From: Alkalidesulfovibrio alkalitolerans DSM 16529
GTDB lineage: Bacteria > Desulfobacterota > Desulfovibrionia > Desulfovibrionales > Desulfovibrionaceae
Length of the DNA stretch: 64,000 nucleotides
NCBI RefSeq assembly: GCF_000422245.1
Contig: NZ_ATHI01000005.1
Coordinates: 186,001-250,000 of the forward strand
Direction: 5' to 3'
The notes under the pieces were generated by a model. It was not told where the DNA came from and searched no databases. It was given only the letters and a program-made list of their open reading frames with translations. Positions 35,191-43,411 of this stretch are shown piece by piece. The position numbers were made by a program, and so were the translations under genes. Position 1 is the first letter of the stretch. Each line of letters starts with the position of its first letter.

Positions 35191-35922
35191 CTACAAGTAG
35201 TTCTCCAATAACACGGCCCGAAGCCCCCACGGCGCAGCCTCGATGACCCGGCCGCCGAAGGCTGTGGCCTGGGCCAGGACGATCCCGTCCGGCCCCGGCG
35301 CGAAGCGCGTCGCGACCTGATCCACGAGCAGCGCGCCCGTGGGCGTGACGATCTCCTCCTCGATGCCGGTGGCGTAGACCGGCTTGCCCTCAAGCAGCCG
35401 CAGCACGGCGGGCGCGGGAAGCGGCAAGAGCCCGTGCGCGCAGGCCACCGTGCCCGAGAACCAGGGTAGCGACGCGCACACGACCTCGCCCACGCGAAGC
35501 TCGTCGAGCGCCCAGAAGGCCCCGGCCACGTCCACCAGCGTGTCCACGGCCCCGACCTCGTGGAAATGCACCTCCTCAATCCCCACGCCGTGCACCGCCG
35601 CCTCCACCTCCGCCAGCCTGCGAAAGGCCGCCCTGCTCCTCCCCGCCGCGCGGGGCGGCAGCGAGAGCGCGTCCGTGAGAGCGAGAAGATCCGCGAGATG
35701 ACGCAGAGGCTGCGCGCCAGGCGCGTCGATGCGAAGTCCCACGCCCGCGATGCCCGCCCGGCTCCTTTGCTCGAGCGAAAGAGCCACGTCGAGCCCGGCC
35801 GCGCGAAGCAGGGCCTGAAAGCGCGCAAGATCGGCCCCGAGCCCGGCCAGCGCGGCCAGGAGCATATCTCCGGCGATCCCGCCCCGAGGATCGAGAAAAA
35901 GCGTCTTATCGTGCGATTTCAT
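35191..35922 (-). CDS. LarC-like protein, N-terminal domain only
   Basis: The 243-residue product matches the N-terminal part of LarC (nickel insertion into pincer-nucleotide cofactor). Landmarks are FLDPRGGIAGDMLLAAL, VHFHEVGAVDTLVD and LPLPAPAVLRLLEGKPVY, then VTPTGALL. Full LarC is about 400 residues; here the C-terminal (LarC2) half is absent, and only 61 bp separate its stop from the next gene. The start could also be the ATG 6 bp upstream, closer to GGAG. Whether it still supports cofactor synthesis is unclear; no larB or larE is nearby. Confidence 0.8.
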   Translation of the reverse strand: MKSHDKTLFLDPRGGIAGDMLLAALAGLGADLARFQALLRAAGLDVALSLEQRSRAGIAGVGLRIDAPGAQPLRHLADLLALTDALSLPPRAAGRSRAAFRRLAEVEAAVHGVGIEEVHFHEVGAVDTLVDVAGAFWALDELRVGEVVCASLPWFSGTVACAHGLLPLPAPAVLRLLEGKPVYATGIEEEIVTPTGALLVDQVATRFAPGPDGIVLAQATAFGGRVIEAAPWGLRAVLLENYL

Positions 35923-36033
35923 GAACATCCGTCTCCGCGACGCCCCTGACAGGTTGAAAAAGCCAATGGGCTGTGCCATATTTGAAAAAAAGGCGATACG
36001 TGACCGCCGAACCGCTACAAGGAGCCCTCCCCC

Positions 36034-36708
36034 ATGCGCGTGAAGACCTGGATGACCAAGAACGTCATCACCGTGAGCCCGGACGAATCCATGATGAAGG
36101 CGTCCAAGCTCATGAAGGACCACGAAATCCGCCGCCTGCCCGTCGTGGACGAACAAGGCAGGCTGATCGGCATCATCTCCGACCGGGACGTCAAGGAAGC
36201 CTCGCCCTCCAAGGCCACGACCCTGGACGTGCACGAGTTGTACTATCTGCTTTCCGAGATCAAGGTCAAAGACATCATGACCAAGACCGCCATCGCCCTG
36301 CACGTGGAGGACACGGTGGAAAAAGCCGCCGTGGTCATGCACGACCGCCGCGTGGGCGGCCTGCCCGTGGTGGACGACGCCAACAAGGTGGTGGGCATCA
36401 TCACCGAGTCGGACATCTTCAGGGTCTTCATCGACATCACCCGCGTGCGCGACGGCGGCATCCAGATGGGCTTCAAGCTGACCCGTGAGCCGGGCGCGCT
36501 CAAGCCCATCCTGCAGGACATCACCAACGCCGGAGCCAGCATCCTTTCGATCATGACGGTCTATCCGCAGGGTCAGGAGCACCGCAACGCCTACATCCGC
36601 ATCGCCGAGATGGAGAAGTCGGAGTTGAACAAGCTGCGAGATCAGTTGAGCGGCGCCTACGAGCTCATGTTCTGGTTGCGCGACAACGTGCATCCCGTGG
36701 TGCAGTGA
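36034..36708 (+). CDS. CBS-CBS-ACT domain regulatory protein
   Basis: The 224-residue protein has two CBS domains (about 1-65 and 78-140: KTWMTKNVITVSPDESMM, then DIMTKTAIALHVEDTVEKA) and a C-terminal ACT domain (about 145-220). The layout is AcuB-like. CBS pairs sense adenylates and ACT domains sense amino acids, so it may integrate both; the target is unknown. GGAGCC lies before the ATG. A terminator follows. Confidence 0.88.
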   Translation: MRVKTWMTKNVITVSPDESMMKASKLMKDHEIRRLPVVDEQGRLIGIISDRDVKEASPSKATTLDVHELYYLLSEIKVKDIMTKTAIALHVEDTVEKAAVVMHDRRVGGLPVVDDANKVVGIITESDIFRVFIDITRVRDGGIQMGFKLTREPGALKPILQDITNAGASILSIMTVYPQGQEHRNAYIRIAEMEKSELNKLRDQLSGAYELMFWLRDNVHPVVQ

Positions 36709-36761
36709 TCGAAACGGCCGCCGGGCGGCCGATCGTTGCGCTCCAGGGAGCGCATGTACAT

Positions 36762-36808
36762 CACGGCCTCCCGCACATGGCTGCATGCGCGGGAGGCCGT
36801 GCCTTTTT
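36762..36808 (+). terminator. Rho-independent terminator
   Basis: CACGGCCTCCCGC pairs perfectly with GCGGGAGGCCGTG, followed by CCTTTTTT. It separates the CBS-ACT gene from the ECF sigma operon. Confidence 0.9.
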
Positions 36809-36927
36809 TGGAGCCTCCCCGCAATGGTCCGCCCCAGGGCGGGGCGGACGGACCGAATGGACCTGTCTGATCTTTTTTCGATCGCAAAGTGTGACCGGCC
36901 GCCCCTGGCGGGCGTATATGTGAATGC

Positions 36928-37476
36928 ATGGATCAGCCGGGAAACGACAGAGACGACGCCTGGGCCGTGAGCCGCACGCTGCGCGGCGAGCGCGATGCCT
37001 TCGCCGTGCTCGTCCGGCGCTACCAGGGACCGGTGTTCCGGCTCATGCTGCGCTTCGCCCGCGACGAGCACACGGCCCGCGAACTGGCCCAAGACGCCTT
37101 TGTGCGGGCCTTCGAGCGTCTGGCGGCCTATGACCCCAAACGCCGCTTCTTCACTTGGCTCTACACCCTGTCCCTGAATCTGGCCCGCGACCATGCGCGG
37201 CGCACGGCGCGCCAGCCGCTCGCGCAGAGCGACGTCGAGCGGACCTGCCGCGCCGACCAGAGAGACCCGGCAGACAGCCTGCACGCGGCCCGGCTGCTCG
37301 ACGCCCTGCGCGATCTGCCGCCCAAATACGGCGAGGCGCTAGCCCTGCGCTATATCGAGGACATGCCCCTCGACGACGTAGCCGCGATTCTCGGACTTTC
37401 CGTGAGCGGGGCGAAGATGCGCGTGCACCGGGGCCTGGGCCTCTTGCGCGAGCGCTATGGGGAGGACCTGCGATGA
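36928..37476 (+). CDS. ECF-type RNA polymerase sigma factor
   Basis: The 182-residue protein has sigma region 2 (FAVLVRRYQGPVFRLMLRF, ELAQDAFVRAFERL, FFTWLYTLSLNLARDHARR) and region 4 (LPPKYGEALALRYIEDMPLDDVAAILGLSVSGAKMRVHRG; landmarks YGEALALRY and VSGAKMRVHR). It directs transcription of a small regulon under an anti-sigma factor. The next gene overlaps its stop (ATGA-type) and is the anti-sigma candidate. Four exported proteins follow in the same operon, suggesting an envelope or surface function. Confidence 0.92.
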   Translation: MDQPGNDRDDAWAVSRTLRGERDAFAVLVRRYQGPVFRLMLRFARDEHTARELAQDAFVRAFERLAAYDPKRRFFTWLYTLSLNLARDHARRTARQPLAQSDVERTCRADQRDPADSLHAARLLDALRDLPPKYGEALALRYIEDMPLDDVAAILGLSVSGAKMRVHRGLGLLRERYGEDLR

Positions 37477-38063
37477 AAACCGTTCAAAACACCCGAAACA
37501 ACGACTCCGACGTCCGGCTGGCCGAGCGGCTGCGTACGCTTGCCAACATCGGGCCGGGGGACGACTTCACGGCCCGGGTCATGGAGCGCATCGCGGCCAA
37601 AGAGCCGCTGCCCGAGCCCGAACCTTGGCCCACAAGGCTTATGTGCTGGCTCATGACGCCGCGCATGGTGAGCCTGCGGCCGCTTCACGGCCTGACCCTG
37701 GCGGCCTGCCTGCTCCTGGCCGTGGGCGGCGCTCTTCGCTTCGGCGGCATCATGACTGACGTAACGCCGCCCGAGGGACGCTCTCCCGTCAGGTTCGTGC
37801 TGGCCGCGCCCGGCGCGCGCGAGGTGGCCGTGATCGGCAGCTTCAACGGCTGGAATGCGGCCGGCTGGACCATGCGCCACGACGCGGCCACGGGGCTTTG
37901 GACCCTGACCGCCGCCCTGCCCCCAGGCAGCCACGAATACGTCTTTCTGCTCGACGGGGCTGTGACCCTGCCCGATCCCACCGCAGCCATCAGCGCCGAC
38001 GATGGTTTCGGCAGCCGCAATTCCGTGCTTTTGGTGAGGACCGGCAATGGCGCGACGCTCTAG
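37473..38063 (+). CDS. Putative anti-sigma factor with glycogen-binding-like (CBM48/AMPK) domain
   Basis: The 196-residue protein has a cytoplasmic N-terminus (about 1-68: ERLRTLANIGPGDDFTARVMERI) and one transmembrane helix (about 70-88). Its periplasmic C-terminus looks like an early-set/CBM48 domain: VRFVLAAPGAREVAVIGSFNGWN, then GSHEYVFLLDG and DDGFGSRNSVLLV. In CBM48 proteins this segment binds alpha-glucan. Position right after an ECF sigma factor, with 4-bp overlap, argues for an anti-sigma role. A direct carbohydrate or envelope signal is inferred. Confidence 0.75.
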   Translation: MKTVQNTRNNDSDVRLAERLRTLANIGPGDDFTARVMERIAAKEPLPEPEPWPTRLMCWLMTPRMVSLRPLHGLTLAACLLLAVGGALRFGGIMTDVTPPEGRSPVRFVLAAPGAREVAVIGSFNGWNAAGWTMRHDAATGLWTLTAALPPGSHEYVFLLDGAVTLPDPTAAISADDGFGSRNSVLLVRTGNGATL

Positions 38064-38778
38064 CATTCTTGTTGTCTCGGCCCTGTGGCTCGTGACGGCA
38101 TGGCTCCTCCTGGCGGCCGCTCCGGTGCTTTGCGCGTCCGGCCATGGCAGCCTCGATGCGGCCGTGGAGAACGGCCGCCTGAGCCGGGACGACGCACGGG
38201 CCATAGCCGCCCTCATCGAGCAGGCGCGCGCCCAGGGACTGCCCGAAGGCCCGCTGGCGGCCAAGGTCGCGGAGGGCCTGGCCAAGCGCGTGCCGGGACA
38301 GGCCATCGTCCGCGCCGTGGACGCCATGCGCGACGACTATGCCTTCGCCCGGGGTGCCCTTGCCCGTGGCGGCGCGTTCGCGCCGACGCCCGACGACGTG
38401 GTCCTGGCGGGCGACAGTCTGCGGCTCGGCCTCTCCCGCGAGGAGCTGGCCGAACTTGCACAGCAGGCGTTTGGCGCATCGCCGACCATGCTGGCCACGG
38501 CCGCACGCGCGCGCGCCTTCCTGAACGGTATCGGCTTCCCGTCCGACCTCTCGACCCACATCCTGAGCCAGGGACTTGAGTCAGGCACTTTGACCCCTGC
38601 CTGGATCCATCTCTTCAAGGCCGTGCAACGCGCCCGCGATACGGGCGCGAGCGACGCCGCCGTGGCAAAGGCGGCCGTCCGGACCCTGGCCGAGGGAGGC
38701 GGGCCCGGCGAGATGCTGCACGACCTCGGGCTGACCAGCCGCGACATGCGCCAGCTTCCGGGCCGCCCCGAAAATTGA
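38047..38778 (+). CDS. Hypothetical exported helical protein (ECF operon)
   Basis: The 243-residue product has a signal peptide (about 1-30, ending AAPVLCA) and an all-helical mature part rich in Ala and Leu, with repeated GLxxEEL-like segments. I recognise no family. Its start overlaps the upstream CBM48-domain gene, so it is translationally coupled to the sigma/anti-sigma pair. Confidence 0.7.
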   Translation: MARRSSILVVSALWLVTAWLLLAAAPVLCASGHGSLDAAVENGRLSRDDARAIAALIEQARAQGLPEGPLAAKVAEGLAKRVPGQAIVRAVDAMRDDYAFARGALARGGAFAPTPDDVVLAGDSLRLGLSREELAELAQQAFGASPTMLATAARARAFLNGIGFPSDLSTHILSQGLESGTLTPAWIHLFKAVQRARDTGASDAAVAKAAVRTLAEGGGPGEMLHDLGLTSRDMRQLPGRPEN

Positions 38779-38820
38779 TCCGTGACCGAACAGCCCCTGC
38801 GAAACGTATATGGAGGCACA

Positions 38821-39780
38821 ATGAGAATCCACGCCCCCTTGCTCCTCTTGTTCCCGCTGCTCCTGGCACTTTCGGGCTGCGCCATGGTCGAGGGGCAATA
38901 CTATCTAAATACCAAGCGCTACGACGACGGCCGTGCGGCCTTTGCCACGCGGCTGGCCGAAGAACCCGACGATCCCGGCCTGAACTATTACATGGCGCGT
39001 TTCGAGTTGGCCGAGGACAAGCCGGAGGCTGCGCTGCCCTTCATCGAAAAGGCCGTGCGCCTCGCGCCGGGCAACGCAGAGTATCGTTTCTGGGAGGGTG
39101 TGACCTGGTGGGCACTGATGGAGCCGGACAAGGAACGAGCCGCCTACGAGAAAGCTCTGGCGCTCGATTCACGCCATCTGCCCGCTTCGCTCTATCTGGG
39201 ACACAACATGCTCGATCGTGGCGAAAACGCTGCCGCGCTCGAACTGTACGACCGCGTGCTGCGCCTCGATCCGTATGAGCCGCAGGCCCTGTTCAACAAA
39301 GCCGTGGCTCTTGAGAGGCTGGACCGCGACGAGGAGATGCGCGCGGTGATGCTGCGCTATCTTGAATGGTATCCGGACGGGGCCATGGCCCGTCAGGGAA
39401 CGCGGATGCTGAACCGCCTGGGAGACTTCACCTGGCGCAACCACCTGCTGGGTCTTAGAACCGTCACGCTCAGGGCAATCGAATTCAGCCCCAACAGCGC
39501 CACGCTCACCGAGGACTCGCGCGCCTCTCTGGCCGTGGTCGGCTCCATAATGTCCGTCAAGCAGGACCTGCGCCTGCATGTGGTCGCGTTCGCCGAGGGC
39601 GACCCCGCCCTTGCCCGGCAACGCGCCTTGGCGGTCCGGGACTATGTCGCCCGCATGCACCCCAAAGTCGCTCCGGAGCGGCTCACGCCGAGTTGGTTCG
39701 GTGAAGCCGAGACCATAACCGTTGACGGCCGGTCCTTCACCAAGGGCCACTCCGTCGCCATCTTCACCAAGGTCGAATGA
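38821..39780 (+). CDS. TPR lipoprotein with OmpA-like C-terminus (ECF operon)
   Basis: The 319-residue protein has a lipoprotein signal (LALSGCAMV, Cys20). TPR repeats cover about 25-190 (for example AAYEKALALDSRHLPASLYLG), and a C-terminal domain of about 100 residues resembles OmpA/MotB (IEFSPNSATLTEDSR, then LARQRALAVRDYVAR). It probably sits at the outer membrane and contacts peptidoglycan. GGAGGCACA precedes the ATG. Confidence 0.78.
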   Translation: MRIHAPLLLLFPLLLALSGCAMVEGQYYLNTKRYDDGRAAFATRLAEEPDDPGLNYYMARFELAEDKPEAALPFIEKAVRLAPGNAEYRFWEGVTWWALMEPDKERAAYEKALALDSRHLPASLYLGHNMLDRGENAAALELYDRVLRLDPYEPQALFNKAVALERLDRDEEMRAVMLRYLEWYPDGAMARQGTRMLNRLGDFTWRNHLLGLRTVTLRAIEFSPNSATLTEDSRASLAVVGSIMSVKQDLRLHVVAFAEGDPALARQRALAVRDYVARMHPKVAPERLTPSWFGEAETITVDGRSFTKGHSVAIFTKVE

Positions 39781-39797
39781 TCATGGGAGGGCACATC

Positions 39798-40757
39798 ATG
39801 TCTATCATACTACGCCTTCTCCTGGCCTGTCTCGTGCTGCTCGCCGTCGCGGGTCTTCCCGCCCTGGCTCAGGACACGGACCAGACAGGCGCTGAAACCG
39901 AAAGCGAGGCCGACACCGGCACGGACACGGGTACCGACGCCGATACCGACGCCGGAAGCGAGACGGGCGAGGCAGACCAGGGCGAAACCTCCCCCGCCTT
40001 CAGCAACCCCACGCAGGCGGCCATCGCCGCGAATCTCGCGGCGGCCGCAGCCGAAGAGACCGACGAGGCCGTCGCCGAGGCCACAAGCGACCTCGAAGCA
40101 GCCCAGGAAGCCTACGCCGAGGCCCTGGCATCCGGGGATCCAGACGCCATTGCGGCGGCCGAGGCAGAGCTTGCGGCCGCCCAGGAAGCATACGATAGCG
40201 CCGTGTCATCGGCCACCGGCGTGACCACGGCCGACATCGCGGCCATGCGCGAGGCAGGCATGGGCTGGGGGCAAATCGCCCACGAACTGGGCGTGCACCC
40301 GAGCGTCATCGGCCTTGGCATCGCCAAGGAACGGGCCGCGAGCGCTCCTGGATTGGCGCGAGCCTCCGAGGCGGCGGCACATGGGGCGGCCTTCGGCAGG
40401 AGCGTGAGCGAAGCCGCGCGGAGCCGTGAAACCGCACGCGGCCGCGAAGCCGCCATGGGGCCGACGAGCCGCAACACGACCACGGGCAAATCCGATACGC
40501 CCGGCGCGCGCGGCGCATCTTCGAGTTCGTCGCGGGGCGCCTCCATGGGCATGTCCCAAGCCTCGGGCAAGGCTGTCGGAGGAGGCGTGGCAGGCGTCGG
40601 CGGCGGGATTGGAGGCGGGATTGGAGGCGGGGTTGGCGGCGGAGCCAGCGGCAAAGGCGGAGGCCCAGGTGGAGGCCGTGGCGGTGGTCCTGGCGGTGGC
40701 CAGGGTGGCGGCCAGGGTGGCGGCCAGGGCGGCGGCCAGGGTGGCGGCAGAAACTAG
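39798..40757 (+). CDS. Exported low-complexity protein with Gly-rich tail (ECF operon)
   Basis: The 319-residue protein has a signal peptide (MSIILRLLLACLVLLAVAG, ending LAQ), then an acidic Thr/Asp/Glu-rich stretch. An Ala-rich helical part follows, with a KERAASAPGLARASEAA segment, and a Gly-rich C-terminus ending in repeated GGGQ units. I chose ATG 39798 because GGGAGG lies 8 bp upstream. Low complexity hinders family assignment. As last gene of the ECF operon it may be a structural surface component. Confidence 0.7.
   Translation: MSIILRLLLACLVLLAVAGLPALAQDTDQTGAETESEADTGTDTGTDADTDAGSETGEADQGETSPAFSNPTQAAIAANLAAAAAEETDEAVAEATSDLEAAQEAYAEALASGDPDAIAAAEAELAAAQEAYDSAVSSATGVTTADIAAMREAGMGWGQIAHELGVHPSVIGLGIAKERAASAPGLARASEAAAHGAAFGRSVSEAARSRETARGREAAMGPTSRNTTTGKSDTPGARGASSSSSRGASMGMSQASGKAVGGGVAGVGGGIGGGIGGGVGGGASGKGGGPGGGRGGGPGGGQGGGQGGGQGGGQGGGRN
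40684..40750 (+). repeat. Short tandem repeat encoding the Gly-rich tail
   Basis: Near-identical 12-bp units (GGTGGCGGCCAG and variants) repeat at the end of the last ECF-operon gene and encode GGGQ. Such arrays can expand or contract during replication. Confidence 0.75.
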
Positions 40758-40825
40758 CCACAGCGCATCATCTCCGCAAATCTTGGGGCCGGGCGATAAG
40801 CACCGGCCCCTTCTTTCGCGCCGTC

Positions 40826-40883
40826 ATCCACAGGTTGTCGCCCATGGCGGACGTGGTTCACGAAATCATTGCAACCTGTGGAT
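40826..40883. promoter_or_regulatory. 12-bp inverted repeat upstream of the HD-GYP gene
   Basis: ATCCACAGGTTG (40826-40837) and CAACCTGTGGAT (40872-40883) are exact inverted copies 34 bp apart. Each contains a one-mismatch match to the DnaA box (TTATCCACA). It lies about 75 bp before the chosen start of the c-di-GMP phosphodiesterase gene. It could be an operator, a DnaA-responsive site or a cruciform. Confidence 0.45.
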
Positions 40884-40958
40884 ATCTTGATATTATCACG
40901 CAAGAAACAATGCGTGCGCAAACCACGGCCGGCACGGGCCAAAGCGAGACAGACGGGC

Positions 40959-42203
40959 ATGACCAGAGGGGAAGGCTGCGGGGATGCGATCCTGACCGAC
41001 ATCCTGCGTACCGTGGACGAACTGAACGGCCTGAAGGATGTAGACGCGATCCTCGAGGCGATCCTTCTGGAAGCGCGCAAACTGACCGGCGCCGACGCGG
41101 GCACGATCTTCGTCGTGCGCGACGGCCGTCTCGCCTTCGGCTACGTCAACAACGACACCCTCTTTCCGGAGGGCCGCGACGGCAGCGTGAGCCCCGAAGT
41201 CTACCAGAGCTACACGCTTCCCCTGGACGGCACTTCCTTGGTCGGCCACGTGGCGCTCACCGGACAGCCGCTGCTCATCGACGATGCCTACGCCCTCTCG
41301 CCCGATCTCCCCTACCGCTTCAACAAGAGCTTCGACGAGCAGACCGGCTACCGGACGCGCTCGCTCCTGACCCTGCCCATCAAATCGATCGACGGCCACC
41401 TCATGGGCGTGATGCAACTCATCAACGCGCGCGGCCCGGACGGGCTGCCCGCCCCCTTTGCACCCAGCCTGGCGGCCTATCTGCCCATCTTCGCCCAGCA
41501 CGCGGCCGCGGCCATCGAACGCGGACGCATGACCCGCGAACTCGTGCTGCGCATGGTGCGCATGGCCGAACTGCGCGACCCCTCCGAAACCGGGGCGCAC
41601 GTTCAGCGCGTGGGAGCCTATGCTGCCGAAATATACCACAGTTGGGCGCTGAAGCGAAAAGTGCCCCTGAAGACCATCAAGCGCCAGAAGGACCTCCTGC
41701 GCATCGCCGCCATGCTGCACGACGTGGGCAAGGTCGGCGTTTCGGACGCAATTCTCAAAAAGCCCGAGCGCCTCACGGGCGACGAATTCGCGACCATGCA
41801 GTGGCATACGGTGTATGGCGCGCGGCTTTTCGACACCTCGCTGGGCGACCTGGACGAATTGTGCCGCGACATCGCGCTTCGCCACCACGAACGGTGGGCG
41901 GGCGGAGGCTATCCTGGACAGATCGACGATCGTGGGGAGGACCCTCCCGACGGTGTACGGCTCGGCGAGGCGCTGACCGGCGAGGCGATCCCGCTCGCAG
42001 CACGCATCACTGCCCTGGCCGACGTCTACGACGCCCTCTCCTCGCGCCGGACCTACAAGAACCCCTGGCCCGAGGATCGCGTGCTCGATCTCATCCGCCG
42101 TGAATCGGGCCGCCACTTCGATCCAGAGGTGGTGGAAGCCTTCTTCGCCATCCAGGACATCATCCGCGCCATCCGGGCGCGCTATCCCGACCCCATGGAC
42201 TGA
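40959..42203 (+). CDS. GAF and HD-GYP domain c-di-GMP phosphodiesterase
   Basis: The 414-residue protein has a GAF sensor domain (about 20-190: LTGADAGTIFVV, GTSLVGHVALTGQPLLI) and a C-terminal HD-GYP domain. This has HDVGKVG, then HHERWAGGGYP where the consensus HHE-x-x-x-G-x-GYP is kept, then LADVYDALSSRRTYK. HD-GYP enzymes hydrolyse c-di-GMP to pGpG or GMP. No membrane segment, so the signal is cytoplasmic. The start at 40959 is preferred to the open frame from 40869, which lacks an SD. Confidence 0.9.
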   Translation: MTRGEGCGDAILTDILRTVDELNGLKDVDAILEAILLEARKLTGADAGTIFVVRDGRLAFGYVNNDTLFPEGRDGSVSPEVYQSYTLPLDGTSLVGHVALTGQPLLIDDAYALSPDLPYRFNKSFDEQTGYRTRSLLTLPIKSIDGHLMGVMQLINARGPDGLPAPFAPSLAAYLPIFAQHAAAAIERGRMTRELVLRMVRMAELRDPSETGAHVQRVGAYAAEIYHSWALKRKVPLKTIKRQKDLLRIAAMLHDVGKVGVSDAILKKPERLTGDEFATMQWHTVYGARLFDTSLGDLDELCRDIALRHHERWAGGGYPGQIDDRGEDPPDGVRLGEALTGEAIPLAARITALADVYDALSSRRTYKNPWPEDRVLDLIRRESGRHFDPEVVEAFFAIQDIIRAIRARYPDPMD

Positions 42204-42233
42204 ATCGAGCCCTTGGGGCGCTGACCGGTCAAG

Positions 42234-43175
42234 CTACAGGAAGAATCCGATCACGTAACTTCCGGCCGTGTAGACGATGACGCCAGCCAGTCCCCACTTG
42301 ATGACCTTGGCGGGCACGAACTTCTGGCAACGCGCGCCGAGGTACATGCCGACCATGCCGCCCACGCCGAACAAGAGTCCGAGCATCCAGTCCGGGGCCA
42401 CGGACTGGGCCGGATAAAACGGCGCGATGATTTGATAAAAGGCCACGCCGAAGACCGAGGTGACGAAGGTGCCCATGAGCGCCGCACCGGCCACGGTGTA
42501 GATCGGCAGGCCGAAGACCGAGACGAAGAACGGCGCGATGATAGCCCCGCCGCCGATGCCGTAGACACCGCCGACGATCCCGACCACGAGGCTCAGGGCG
42601 AATATGCCCGGCGCCGAGACGTCAAAACGCTCACCATAGAATTCGTAGGAAACGCGGGAGAGGTTCCAGCCGAGCACGCGCACGGCCGGCAAAGGCTCGC
42701 GGCTTTGCGCCGCCTTCTTGCGGTGCGCGGTCACGAGCGCCTGGAAACGCTTCTCGGCCTCGGCCTTGCTGCCGGGCTTGGGATTAAGAAGGTCCCGGAC
42801 CATGCGCACGCCGATGTACAGGAGCACGCACCCGGCGAAGAGCTTGAAGTGGCTCGGGTTCGGCAGCCACTGCACGCGGATGATCGCTCCGGCGAAGACG
42901 CCGGGCAGGGTGCCCAGCACCACCACCCAGGTCAGCGGCCAGACCATGCGGCCCTCGCGTATGTAGCGGTAGACCCCCGAGGGGATGGCCACGATGTTGA
43001 ACAACTGGTTGGTGGCGCTGACCGAGGGATTGGTGTAGCCCAGGACCGACACCTGGAACGGCAGGAGCAGGAACGCCCCGGACACGCCGCCCATGGAGGT
43101 GAAGAAAGAGATGCCGAAAGCCACCAGGGGCGGCAGCCACGGCGAGACCTCGATACCCGCGACGGCAAAGTGCAT
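42234..43175 (-). CDS. TSUP (TauE/SafE) family anion transporter
   Basis: The 313-residue membrane protein has about eight helices and family motifs (GVSGAFLLLPFQVSVLG, NQLFNIVAIPSGVYRY, GGVYGIGGGAIIAPFFV). TSUP members move sulfite, sulfonates or other oxyanions. Because it is divergent from a TunR-like gene with a palindrome between them, a role in oxyanion efflux or uptake controlled by tungstate/molybdate is the best reading. Literature on TunR proteins describes one group that represses such TSUP genes. Confidence 0.88.
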   Translation of the reverse strand: MHFAVAGIEVSPWLPPLVAFGISFFTSMGGVSGAFLLLPFQVSVLGYTNPSVSATNQLFNIVAIPSGVYRYIREGRMVWPLTWVVVLGTLPGVFAGAIIRVQWLPNPSHFKLFAGCVLLYIGVRMVRDLLNPKPGSKAEAEKRFQALVTAHRKKAAQSREPLPAVRVLGWNLSRVSYEFYGERFDVSAPGIFALSLVVGIVGGVYGIGGGAIIAPFFVSVFGLPIYTVAGAALMGTFVTSVFGVAFYQIIAPFYPAQSVAPDWMLGLLFGVGGMVGMYLGARCQKFVPAKVIKWGLAGVIVYTAGSYVIGFFL

Positions 43176-43313
43176 GGCGTCCTCCGTTCGACATTGCCCG
43201 GCTGCGGGCCGGACCCCGCCCGCAGCGGTCCGACAGACAGCATGGCGGCGGGAAGGTGAGGCGCTGGAGTCCGGACTGCCGCTCTGACGCGCAGCGCGGA
43301 CCCGTTGCCAAAA

Positions 43314-43339
43314 GTCACGAAAACACCTATTTTCGTGAC
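43314..43339. promoter_or_regulatory. Palindromic operator, likely TunR site
   Basis: GTCACGAAAA and TTTTCGTGAC are exact inverted copies separated by 6 bp, 73 bp before the tunR start and about 140 bp upstream of the TSUP gene start. A second inverted repeat, CGTGA-AAAG-TCACG, lies at 43362-43375, and a half-site-like ATTTTCGTG lies just after the gene. Location between a TunR-like regulator and its expected target supports operator function. Confidence 0.75.
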
Positions 43340-43411
43340 AACGAAGATGTACGGCATTGGCCGTGAAAAGTCACGTGAAATTTTTCCCGTATCCGACGCA
43401 CAGAGGCACCG

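Noticed and set aside
35130-35200. Short reading-through frame ending in FKAGYRGGVYK after the PHP gene
   Set aside because: It has no start codon or SD of its own and merely continues an out-of-frame shadow of the PHP gene.
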